NCBI GenBank assembly: GCA_018665025.1
Contig: JABJED010000188.1
Location: forward strand, 1 to 37,171
Direction: 5' to 3'
DNA from: Gammaproteobacteria bacterium
GTDB lineage: Bacteria > Pseudomonadota > Gammaproteobacteria > Pseudomonadales > Azotimanducaceae
Length of the DNA stretch: 37,171 bases
The translations under genes were made by a program, and so were the position numbers. Below, piece after piece: positions 17,885 to 25,921 of the stretch. Position 1 is the first letter of the stretch; the number at the start of each line of letters is the position of its first letter. A model generated the notes under the pieces. It had not been told where the DNA came from. It saw nothing but the letters and a program-made list of their open reading frames with translations, and made no database searches.

Positions 17885-17895
17885 GAGCAAAACAG

Positions 17896-19200
17896 ATGAG
17901 CTATTCTCAGGACAGACTGGACAAGCTGGTGGAAAAAAACCGGGTACATAGGGATGTCTACACTAACCCGGAAGTGTTTGAACTGGAAATGGAACGGTTG
18001 TGGGGCAGGGCATGGATCTACGTTGGCCACGAGTCACAGGTGAAGCAGGCGGGCGAGTTTATTACCACTACCATCGGCACCGAACCTGTGGTGCTGTCAC
18101 GCGACAAGTCCGGACAGGTTCATGTGCTTTACAATCGCTGTGGCCACAAGGGCGCCAAGGTGGCCGCGCAAAAATGTGGTAAAACCAGTATGTTCCGCTG
18201 TCCCTATCACGGCTGGAGTTATCATCTGGATGGCAAACTCAACGTGGTTCCCCACGCCTGTGGCTACGATGATACCGACTTCGATATGGAAGACCCCCAG
18301 TTCAGTATGCAGCCTGTGGCGCGTATGGCCAGTCATCGGGGCTTTGTGTTTGCCTCACTGGCAGCAGATGGCCCGAACCTGAAAACTTTTCTCGGTGCCA
18401 CCATCGCTACCATTGACAATATGTGTGATCGCTCACCGGTGGGGGAGGTTGAGGTGGTGGGTAGTAGCCTGCCCTATATGCATGACTCTAACTGGAAGAT
18501 GTTTATTGAAAACCTCAACGACGCGGTACATCCCATGGTGGCCCATGCCTCGGTGGGACACTCTACCCGCAAGGTAGTGGATCGCCTGCCCGAGGGCGCA
18601 CCGACACCACGTGAGGCGGAAATCATTTCCCCCTTTGGCGGTTCCTACGAATTCTTTGACAGCCTGGGTTGTCGCACCATGCCCTACGGCCACAGCTTCA
18701 TGGGTGGCAAGGGCAGTATTCACAGTTCCTACTCCGAGATTCCCGGCTACATGGAGAGCATGGTGGCGTCCTACGGGCAGGAAAAGGTGGACGAGATACT
18801 GTCGCAAAACCGCCACAACACCACGGTCTATCCCTCCTTTACCCTGAAGGATGCGGTGCAGGTCGCACGGGTGTGTCGCCCCATCGCTGTGGACAAAACA
18901 CTGGTGGAAAGCTGGCACTTCCGCCTGGTAGGTGCGCCAGAGGAAATGCTGCATCGCACTATTACCTATTCGCGACTCATCAATTCCCCAGCTTCCATGG
19001 TAGGACCCGATGACTGGGATTGTTATGAGCGCATGCAGGATTCCCTTCGGTCCGAATCGGCGCATTGGGTAGATATGCGACGCTTTATCGGGCAAGAAAA
19101 ATCCGAGGGGGATGTGACGGTGTCCCCGGGTACCAGTGACCAGGCCTCAAGGAACCAGTACAAGGCCTGGAATGAGTACATGACAGGGGAGGTGTCCTGA
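17896..19200 (+). CDS. Rieske non-haem iron ring-hydroxylating dioxygenase, alpha (catalytic) subunit
   Basis: The 434-residue subunit has a Rieske [2Fe-2S] domain with Cys82-x-His84 and Cys102-x2-His105. The mononuclear iron site is ENLNDAVHPMVAH, with Asp209, His212 and His217 in the usual D-x2-H-x4-H spacing. Length and layout fit the benzoate/biphenyl class of dioxygenases, which insert O2 into an aromatic ring to give a cis-dihydrodiol. An AGGAG precedes the ATG, 11 bases after the SDR stop. It overlaps the beta subunit gene by one base (TGATG). No ferredoxin or reductase gene is in the operon, so electrons must come from proteins encoded elsewhere. The substrate is unknown. Confidence 0.93.
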   Translation: MSYSQDRLDKLVEKNRVHRDVYTNPEVFELEMERLWGRAWIYVGHESQVKQAGEFITTTIGTEPVVLSRDKSGQVHVLYNRCGHKGAKVAAQKCGKTSMFRCPYHGWSYHLDGKLNVVPHACGYDDTDFDMEDPQFSMQPVARMASHRGFVFASLAADGPNLKTFLGATIATIDNMCDRSPVGEVEVVGSSLPYMHDSNWKMFIENLNDAVHPMVAHASVGHSTRKVVDRLPEGAPTPREAEIISPFGGSYEFFDSLGCRTMPYGHSFMGGKGSIHSSYSEIPGYMESMVASYGQEKVDEILSQNRHNTTVYPSFTLKDAVQVARVCRPIAVDKTLVESWHFRLVGAPEEMLHRTITYSRLINSPASMVGPDDWDCYERMQDSLRSESAHWVDMRRFIGQEKSEGDVTVSPGTSDQASRNQYKAWNEYMTGEVS

Positions 19201-19697
19201 TGTTGGCGGCAAGCAAGAAAGAAACTCCTGACCTGCAGGAAATTGAAGCCTTCCTGTACCGGGAAACCGATTTGCTGGATGCCGGTAACCTGCACGCCTG
19301 GCGCGACCTGTTTACCGAAGACGGCACCTACTGGTTACCTGTATCACCGGACCAGGATGACCCGCTGGGTCACATTTCCATCATTTACGAAGACAAGATG
19401 ATGATGGCGATCAGGGCCGAAAACTTTGGTCATCGCCTGGCTGCTTCCATGCAGTATGCGGTTCGCAGTTCCCACGTACTGGCCAACACCCGCCTGCTGG
19501 AGAGCTCCGCAGACGGCAGTGAAATAGTGGTCAAATCCAATTTCCAGACGATGATTTATTACCGTATCCAGAGCGTGTATGCCGGTACCTGTACTCACAA
19601 GCTGCGCCGGGAAGGAAGTGACTGGCGGATCGTGCAAAAGCGAGTTGACCTGATCAACTGCGATGCGGATCATAAATCTATCGTCATCTATATCTGA
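19200..19697 (+). CDS. Ring-hydroxylating dioxygenase, beta subunit
   Basis: This 165-residue protein has the SnoaL-like cone fold of dioxygenase small subunits. The start EIEAFLYRETDLLDAGNLHAW and the LFTEDGTYWLPV segment are typical of the BenB/HcaF group. It pairs with the alpha subunit, normally as alpha3beta3, and mostly gives structure rather than catalysis. Its ATG overlaps the alpha stop codon, so the two are translated together. The last codons overlap the convergent LysR remnant by ten bases. It is the final gene of the operon. Confidence 0.92.
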   Translation: MLAASKKETPDLQEIEAFLYRETDLLDAGNLHAWRDLFTEDGTYWLPVSPDQDDPLGHISIIYEDKMMMAIRAENFGHRLAASMQYAVRSSHVLANTRLLESSADGSEIVVKSNFQTMIYYRIQSVYAGTCTHKLRREGSDWRIVQKRVDLINCDADHKSIVIYI

Positions 19698-19846
19698 GCC
19701 AGAAGGTCTACCCCCGGTACCTGCAGGGGGTGCAGGTCACGACACAAGGCAATGATAATTTCCCGCAGCCATTTGTGACCGGAATCATCCTCAAGCCCCC
19801 GATGCCACATCGGGTAATCCTCGAACTCCGTGACGACGTAGCCTGC
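19688..19846 (-). pseudogene. LysR-type regulator, C-terminal remnant (53 codons)
   Basis: Reading on the minus strand directly after the nitroreductase stop, the frame gives AGYVVTEFEDYPMWHRGLED, then DSGHKWLREIIIALCRDL, and ends at TAG 19690-19688. The order MWH-R..-D..H.WLRE is the end of a LysR substrate-binding domain, where about 300 residues are normal. No start codon is present and the remaining 80% of the gene is missing. It converges on the dioxygenase operon, so this is probably the trace of the operon's former regulator, cut by the recombination that joined it to the nitroreductase gene. Confidence 0.7.
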
Positions 19847-20524
19847 TCATTCGACGAACGTTGATATGACATCGAGCGGTAGTTTTTCAATTGCCGGGAC
19901 CGTGACATCGTTTGCAGGATAACCTGTCACCAACAGAAGATAGGGCCTTTCAACATTCGGCCGCCCGCAAAGTTTGCTCAAAAATTTCATCGGACTAGGC
20001 GTATGTGTCAACGTCACAAGCCCTGCATTATGCAAGGCACTGATGAGGAATCCGGTCGCAATGCCTACAGATTCGCTCGTGTAATAATTCTTCAATCGAG
20101 TTTTGTCTTTGCCTTGACTGAACTTCTGCAGAAAAATGACTATTAGCCACGGTGCAATTTCCAGAAACGGCTTTTCCGCATCTGTACCGAGTGGCGCAAG
20201 TGCTTTAAGCCACTCATCAGACGCGCGTCGCTCGTAAAACGCGCTTTCTTCTATTTCTGCGGCTTTTCGAATATCGGATTTGAGCGTCGAGTCACTGATC
20301 GCAACAAAGTGCCAAGGCTGCATATTTGCGCCGCTCGGGGCTGAACCGGCTGTTTGAATGGCGTTCTCAATCACCATCCGGTCGACCGGACGATCGCTAA
20401 AATCACGAACAGAGCGTCGACGGCTCATCAACTCGTAATAGGCCAGGGAGTCTGCCTTCATCTGCCTGAGGGGTTTCTCCTTAAATGTTAAGGGTACAAA
20501 GCGATCACGCATCGACACAACCAT
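19847..20524 (-). CDS. Nitroreductase-fold flavoprotein, iodotyrosine deiodinase-like
   Basis: The 225-residue FMN protein has the family's RRSVRDFSDRPV start and SAPSGANMQPWHF. It also has the HTPSPMKFL segment and the GYPA end seen in iodotyrosine deiodinase (IYD)-like members. The three residues that hold the amino acid part of halotyrosine in human IYD (Glu157, Tyr161, Lys182) have counterparts at the same spacing: Glu93, Tyr97 and Lys118. It would act in the cytoplasm with NAD(P)H-derived electrons. Reductive dehalogenation of a halotyrosine is thus likely but inferred. The protein seems complete although a foreign LysR fragment follows its stop codon without a gap. ATG 20512 is a possible alternative start. 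Confidence 0.85.
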   Translation of the reverse strand: MVVSMRDRFVPLTFKEKPLRQMKADSLAYYELMSRRRSVRDFSDRPVDRMVIENAIQTAGSAPSGANMQPWHFVAISDSTLKSDIRKAAEIEESAFYERRASDEWLKALAPLGTDAEKPFLEIAPWLIVIFLQKFSQGKDKTRLKNYYTSESVGIATGFLISALHNAGLVTLTHTPSPMKFLSKLCGRPNVERPYLLLVTGYPANDVTVPAIEKLPLDVISTFVE

Positions 20525-20902
20525 TGGATAACAGACCTCATCATTTCAGAAAGCCGTGTGAAGCACCAGACTAACGACATCGTCGCTCACAGCCTATACA
20601 GAAAGTTTCCTGGTACGAAAAAATCAACGCTAAGCATCGGCTAGCTGGCTTGTCTTCCCATGGACAAACAGGTTTAGGATGAAGAAACAGGTAAAAGAAA
20701 CAGGGTCTATCCCGCACAACATTTCAGCCTGAGGGGCGACGCCTACACTGTCTTGAAGGTATTACTCGTGCCCAGCGGCAACCGAAATATTACGCATGAC
20801 GCCCGGGTCATTGCAGGCGCCGGTGTTGTCGAAGCCAGGCGACCCTGTTTTGAACTGGACTTTGCCCCATCTTTGTAAGACGAGCAAACTGAGCCGCTAG
20901 TT
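20525..20902. other. Gene-free stretch of about 380 bases
   Basis: No gene with recognisable motifs is seen. A plus-strand frame from about 20700 to 20878 is open but has no start codon or known motif. The right part should carry the end of the amidohydrolase transcript, and the left part the promoter of the nitroreductase gene. Confidence 0.4.
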
Positions 20903-22045
20903 CTAGGTTAACTTGTAAATTCGTTTTACGTTTTCTCCCAAAAATTTCTGTCGGTCTTCTGCTGACAGTGGTTCAACAAAATTGGTCAGGGCGTCCACCC
21001 ATGTATGGGGATGGTCAGGGTGGGGGTAATCGGTTGCCCACATAAAATTGTCAGCGCCGACGTGAGCGATCGTATGCGGCGCAGTGGTCTCGTCAGGATC
21101 GCCAGAAATGAAACACTGCTCGCGAAAATAGTCAGAAGCCGATCTTCGTTTGCCTACCGCGTTCATGGCGTCTGTATATGCGTCAAGCCGATCCAGCATG
21201 GCGCCAATCCAGCCGCACCCAACTTCCAGAACACCGAGTTTCAAATTGGGAAACCGGTCCAGCGTTCCAAGCGCCATGTAGGATATCACCACCTGTTGAA
21301 CTACACTGCGCAGCCAGATCATCTCACCCCAAGCGCGACCCTGCCTTGGCCAGTTGAATATGCCGTCGGCGGCGCCGTGAGGAATGAAAGTTGGGTGAAT
21401 AGCAATGGGTACATCCAGCTCCTGACATTTTGCGTGTAATATGTCGTGTTCTTCAGCCCCATGAATAATCCCTTTATGATTAAACGGGTTAATCCAGGCA
21501 CCCCGGCAACCTTCCTTTACCGCGCGTTCCAGTTCCGCCGCTGAACCTTCCGGGTCGAGAAGGGTTAGCTGGGCGATAGGGATTAATCTGCCCCCTGAAT
21601 CCTTGCAGAATTCCGCAATCCAGCGGTTGTAAGCCCGTGCATACGCAAGGCTGATCTCCGGGTTGTCTAACTCACATTCCCATAACAATCCGATAGTAGG
21701 GTACAGCAGACAATGGCTCAGGTTTTCCTGATCCATAAGAGACATACGCTCCTGCGGATTGCTTGAGCCAAAAGGCATGTTCTCGGAATAGCGGCGGTCA
21801 GGTCGGGGGCGCATATCTTCTTCACCCATGGCACCCAACAATCCAAGGCTGCCTCTGACACTCCGTTTTGACGGTTTGCCGTTGATTTCAAGGTACTCGA
21901 ATCCGTCGTTATCAACTTTAATTCTCAGCGCCCGGTCCTTGTATTTATCCTCCAGATAGTTCTCCCACAAATCCGCGGGCTCGAGGATGTGGCCGTCAGC
22001 GTCAACGGTACCGTCGTAAGGGAATTTTTTGATTTCGTAAGCCAT
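20903..22045 (-). CDS. Amidohydrolase family protein (amidohydrolase 2, ACMSD-like)
   Basis: The 380-residue protein opens with VDADGHILEP (Asp17-Gly-His19), where many relatives read DxHxHxxE. Later blocks are IAIHPTF, a GWIGAMLDRLDAY segment and TDYPHPD with the catalytic Asp339. These match the metal-dependent amidohydrolase 2 group (TIM barrel), which includes decarboxylases such as ACMSD and hydrolases used in aromatic breakdown. It would be cytoplasmic. The ribosome site GGAG lies 7 bases before the ATG. Two TTGATCAA palindromes lie 18-39 bases upstream and may control it. The exact reaction is unknown. Confidence 0.88.
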   Translation of the reverse strand: MAYEIKKFPYDGTVDADGHILEPADLWENYLEDKYKDRALRIKVDNDGFEYLEINGKPSKRSVRGSLGLLGAMGEEDMRPRPDRRYSENMPFGSSNPQERMSLMDQENLSHCLLYPTIGLLWECELDNPEISLAYARAYNRWIAEFCKDSGGRLIPIAQLTLLDPEGSAAELERAVKEGCRGAWINPFNHKGIIHGAEEHDILHAKCQELDVPIAIHPTFIPHGAADGIFNWPRQGRAWGEMIWLRSVVQQVVISYMALGTLDRFPNLKLGVLEVGCGWIGAMLDRLDAYTDAMNAVGKRRSASDYFREQCFISGDPDETTAPHTIAHVGADNFMWATDYPHPDHPHTWVDALTNFVEPLSAEDRQKFLGENVKRIYKLT

Positions 22046-22413
22046 TAATCATCTCCGTGCAGTTGATCAATCCATTTTGATCAAAGCATGTTGCTAAGAC
22101 CAGCCGTTGCGGTGACCGCTATTTCTACAAAATCAGGTATAACACAGTGGCCAGAGGGGGGCCATGCTGCTATCCGCACATTGAAATCAACAGGCGGTTA
22201 GTCAAACGCGGGCAATATTGGGTTATTGGGCAGTTTGAGAAATGATTGCGCCCGCGACGTTAGTCACCAACAAAATTACTAACATCGTGCGATGGTAGAT
22301 GTCGTTCTTGATCCCTGCCAGGAAAGGTGCAAAAGCCTAGATGCTGAAGGTGGCTGCGCCGTTGTCATAATATTGTTGCGCCGGAGTTCTGGCAGAGTCA
22401 AAATCTGTCATCG
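22046..22413. other. Gene-free stretch of about 370 bases
   Basis: Apart from the two TTGATCAA palindromes near the amidohydrolase start, I see no gene, RNA or strong hairpin here. It separates the amidohydrolase gene from the ytoQ-like gene on the same strand. Confidence 0.5.
22063..22084. promoter_or_regulatory. Two TTGATCAA palindromes (possible operator)
   Basis: TTGATCAA occurs at 22063-22070 and 22077-22084, 14 bases from start to start, in the leader of the amidohydrolase gene. Paired palindromes this close to a start codon suggest binding by a dimeric repressor, TetR or MarR type. No such regulator is encoded beside the gene. Confidence 0.45.
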
Positions 22414-22851
22414 TCATTCCTGATTAACGATGTAGTTCAAAAGCTCAACGACCTGTTCCGGGGTTGTCGCCCAGGCTTGTGCGGCAGCATCAACTTCCTT
22501 TAAGGGGTGGGTAATGTCTTGGTCATGAAGCGTAATGTAAGGCGTGCCCATCGCCGCACAATAACCGGCATCAAAAGCGGCGTTCCATTGTTTGTACTTG
22601 TCACCAAATCTTATAATTGCGATATCGCAATTTTCAATCTGAGTCTTCGTTCGGATCGCATTCACTTTGGCTGACTTATGGTCTCGCCAGAAACCCACCT
22701 CTTCAGCTCCGAGAACATCACCTGCTGCATCACTTGCCTCATGATTGGTGACCGCTGAAGAAAACGTGCAGCCGTTACCTTCGCAGGCCGTAATAATTTT
22801 TTCTCTCCAGTCAGTATGTATTTCACCTGAGAGATAGATATGCAGACTCAT
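22414..22851 (-). CDS. YtoQ family protein
   Basis: The 145-residue protein matches the YtoQ family: LHIYLSGEIHTDWREKI at the start, ENCDIAIIRFGDKYKQWNAAFDAGY in the centre and LHDQDITHPLKEVDAAA near the end. The fold resembles nucleoside 2-deoxyribosyltransferase-like proteins, and no biochemical role is established. AGGA lies 8 bases before the ATG. It is divergent from the DUF349 gene. The full family length is present. Confidence 0.85.
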   Translation of the reverse strand: MSLHIYLSGEIHTDWREKIITACEGNGCTFSSAVTNHEASDAAGDVLGAEEVGFWRDHKSAKVNAIRTKTQIENCDIAIIRFGDKYKQWNAAFDAGYCAAMGTPYITLHDQDITHPLKEVDAAAQAWATTPEQVVELLNYIVNQE

Positions 22852-23046
22852 TGGATTTCCTTGGTTTTCTAAAACGAGCTTAAAGCCTCATTCTGACATT
22901 TTCCGGTGGTATCATAGCACCAGAGAACATCAACGGTCGGTCTATCGGTTTTGGTCTTGGTGTTTATAGACTTTTCATCATTGGCGGTTTCAACTTTTTG
23001 TTGGTGTTTAAGACCTTGGTATTGATATCTGTAGTAGGAACATAAT

Positions 23047-25899
23047 ATGACCCTCCTGTCTCAATTTCTCAGCAAATTAAAAGCTAAGCCTAAAACCCTG
23101 GAAGAGCAGCTCGCAGAGCTCGATCAATTACCTGTAGAGGTGCTGGTAGCCATTGCTGTAGAAAACGAAAGCGATGTTTTACGTCTGGCGGCCATCGCTC
23201 GGTTGGACTATGGGCCAGTGCTAATTGAGCTGGCTTATGACAGAGGTATTGCGGGTGTGCAGCAAGGCGTGCAACAAAAGGCCCGGCAGCGCCTTGCGGA
23301 GCTGGCTGATCAAGGCGCAATCACGCTGGATCAGCTTGCTGCTGATGGTGTTGATCTTATGGCGCAGTTTGCGGTGGTCGGGTTTTGTCAACAGGATGAT
23401 TTACTAGAGCAGCTGTTGGACTCGAACAGTGACGAAGAATTTTTCTATCAAATAGCTCTGGAAGGCGTGTCGATTAGGTCGCGGCAGCTAGCCGCAGAAA
23501 AGATTGAGGATGAAGAGCGGCTCAAATTTTTATTGAAAGAAACCAAAGGTAAAGACAAGCAAGTCTATAAAATTGTGAAGAGGAAGTGTGATGGTTTCCG
23601 CGATCGAGATCAGCGTGCGGCACAAACCCAGGCCGAGATTATTAGCCTGTGCGAACACCTGGAAGCCCATAGTAAACGGCCCTTCGATAATTTTTTTACC
23701 GCCCGTCACCAGCATTTTCAAGCGCAGTGGGCGTTACTGAAAACACAAGCTCATGAACCTATTTTGGCGCGGGTACGGCGGGCCGGATTGGAATGCCAAC
23801 GAACCATTGATGCTTTTCTGAAAGAGCAGGCTGATGTTGAGGCGCGGGAGGTTGCCATCGCAAATGCTGCTCAGCAGCAAGTTGCGATTATAGACAAACT
23901 CCGTGGCTTACTTGCTCATTTGTTTGATTGTGTTGCCACTGAGCAAGAGTTTGAGTCGACTGAAGCGCTTTTGGAAGAATGCCGTCAGCAGTGGCTAGGC
24001 GCCATCCAGTACAAGCCTGCGCAGAAGTCGGATGAAAAAGCTTTTACGCAATTAGGGGCTGGGATCGAATTTCAAATACAACAGTTGCAGCAGCATGGCA
24101 GTCTAATTGATCAGCTGGCAGGTTTTAGTGACCTTCAGGCAGAAACTGAAACTGGCGTTGATAAGGCTAATGTAGACACGCAACCATCCAACGCTACCGG
24201 TTATAACGATTTACTGGCCCGTATAAAAACGGCTAACCTACTTACCGCAGATTTTCTTCCGCAGCTGTTGTTAGATGCTCGGACCCTGATTTCAGAACGG
24301 GAAAAACAAGGTGCGGAAAAAAAGGAGGCAAAGAAAAATCAGCTGCGTCAGATAAGTACTTTGATCCGCAAGGCCCAGTCAGCAACTGATTCCGGGCAGT
24401 CCCGCCCAGCTGCGGGTATTAGGCGCACAATTGAAGAAAAACGATCGGAATTGAAGGCCATGCCGGCCTATTTATCCAAGCAGTTGGAGCAGTTGGATAC
24501 TGATTTAGAAAAACTACTGGATTGGAAAGATTATGTGGTCGAACCAAAAAAACAACAGCTAATTGAGCAAATGCGGGCACTGGTCGACAGTCGGGATAAC
24601 CCGGAAGCACTCGCAACCAAAATTAGTCGCATACAGAATGAGTGGAAGGGCTTGAGTAAAGGCGCCCAGGATCAGGCCTTGTGGGAGACGTTTCACCAAT
24701 TAGCGCAACAGGCTTACCAGCCCTGTAAGGTTTTCTTCGATCAGCAAGCCAAAATTCGAAGCGATAATTTGGAAAAACGAATCGAGATGGTCTCGCAATT
24801 AGAAATTTATTTGTCAGCGCAGCGGTGGGATGGAGAAGAAGCAGAGGCCGTTGACAGTAGTGCCGTCGAAAAATTAATCACTACCGCGATTAGACAGTGG
24901 CGCAGTTATGCCCCTATTGAGCGAACCGCGAATAAACCGGTGCAGCAAGGTTTTGATCGCGTGTTAGATGCGTTAAGAGCAAAGTTGAACGAGCACTACC
25001 AGAAAAATGCAGACATAAAACGTCAGTTTATCGACCAAGTACTAAAATTGGTGGATCTGCAGGATAATCGTCAGGCGGTAGAAGAGGTTAAACGGTTACA
25101 GGCACAGTGGAAACTGGCTGGGGCTGCTTTGCGTAAAGATGAGCAGGCTTTATGGAAGACCTTCCGCAAAGGCTGCGATGCAATATTTGAAAAACGACAG
25201 CAGCAAACGGAAGAGTTTAAAGCAGAACTTGATGTGAATAAAAATGCTGCGTTAGCTCTACTGCATGAAGTTGAGGGCTTGCTGGAATTTTCTGGTACAG
25301 CGCTCTTGGACGCCAGAGCCCGGGTCGCAGAATGTCAAACAGAATATAAAGAGTTGGGTAGTTTACCCAAGGCGAAAGAGAATAGTTTGAATCAGGCTTT
25401 CTATAAATCTATCGAGCAATTTGATAGCAGGGTGTCGCGGCAATTGAAGGCATCTAAGGAACAAGTGTGGCTGGATTATCTGACGGCGGCGGATAAAATT
25501 CGACTGTATCAAATCGCTGAGACTGCAGCGACTGCGGCAGTCCTTGAGCAGGAGGCCAGGGATTATATATCCAGTGTTGAGCAATGGCCCAAAAATGGAT
25601 TGACGACACTTGAACGAAAAATGGCGCAAGGGGCTGGCGATGCAACGCAAGAAGAGAATGAGCAGGCGCTAAAAACGTTTTGTATTCGTGCTGAAATACT
25701 GTGTGACCGGCCAACGCCAGATGAGGATAAGTCTCTGCGTATGCAGTATCAAATGTCGCGTCTGCAGCAGGGGCTTGGACAAAAAATACCTGACAAAAAT
25801 GTTGAAATGAACGCGATGGTATTTGAGTGGGTGGCAGTGGGGCCGGTGTCGACGGTGATTTATCAACCGTTGCTTGAGCGTTTTCAGCAGTGTCGTTAA
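23047..25899 (+). CDS. DUF349 domain-containing coiled-coil protein
   Basis: This large 950-residue protein is highly charged, rich in Gln, Lys and Glu, and mostly helical. The repeated pattern of a long helix ending in IQNEWKGLSKGAQDQALWETF, or in LQAQWKLAGAALRKDEQALW, is the DUF349 signature. At least two clear copies and probably more lie between about residues 410 and 760. The N-terminus has HEAT-like helices with VLRLAAIARL. The function of DUF349 proteins is poorly known. A ribosome site, AGGAACAT, lies before the ATG, and the hydrolase gene starts 22 bases after the stop, so the two may be cotranscribed. Confidence 0.88.
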   Translation: MTLLSQFLSKLKAKPKTLEEQLAELDQLPVEVLVAIAVENESDVLRLAAIARLDYGPVLIELAYDRGIAGVQQGVQQKARQRLAELADQGAITLDQLAADGVDLMAQFAVVGFCQQDDLLEQLLDSNSDEEFFYQIALEGVSIRSRQLAAEKIEDEERLKFLLKETKGKDKQVYKIVKRKCDGFRDRDQRAAQTQAEIISLCEHLEAHSKRPFDNFFTARHQHFQAQWALLKTQAHEPILARVRRAGLECQRTIDAFLKEQADVEAREVAIANAAQQQVAIIDKLRGLLAHLFDCVATEQEFESTEALLEECRQQWLGAIQYKPAQKSDEKAFTQLGAGIEFQIQQLQQHGSLIDQLAGFSDLQAETETGVDKANVDTQPSNATGYNDLLARIKTANLLTADFLPQLLLDARTLISEREKQGAEKKEAKKNQLRQISTLIRKAQSATDSGQSRPAAGIRRTIEEKRSELKAMPAYLSKQLEQLDTDLEKLLDWKDYVVEPKKQQLIEQMRALVDSRDNPEALATKISRIQNEWKGLSKGAQDQALWETFHQLAQQAYQPCKVFFDQQAKIRSDNLEKRIEMVSQLEIYLSAQRWDGEEAEAVDSSAVEKLITTAIRQWRSYAPIERTANKPVQQGFDRVLDALRAKLNEHYQKNADIKRQFIDQVLKLVDLQDNRQAVEEVKRLQAQWKLAGAALRKDEQALWKTFRKGCDAIFEKRQQQTEEFKAELDVNKNAALALLHEVEGLLEFSGTALLDARARVAECQTEYKELGSLPKAKENSLNQAFYKSIEQFDSRVSRQLKASKEQVWLDYLTAADKIRLYQIAETAATAAVLEQEARDYISSVEQWPKNGLTTLERKMAQGAGDATQEENEQALKTFCIRAEILCDRPTPDEDKSLRMQYQMSRLQQGLGQKIPDKNVEMNAMVFEWVAVGPVSTVIYQPLLERFQQCR

Positions 25900-25921
25900 A
25901 AGATAACAAACGTTCTAAGTC

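Noticed and set aside
19710-19731. ACCCCC/GGGGGT hairpin just after the dioxygenase operon as a terminator
   Set aside because: It lies in the LysR remnant coding sequence and lacks a T run, so the pairing may be accidental.
20700-20878. Open plus-strand frame between the nitroreductase and amidohydrolase genes
   Set aside because: It lacks a start codon and any known motif, and both neighbours are on the other strand.
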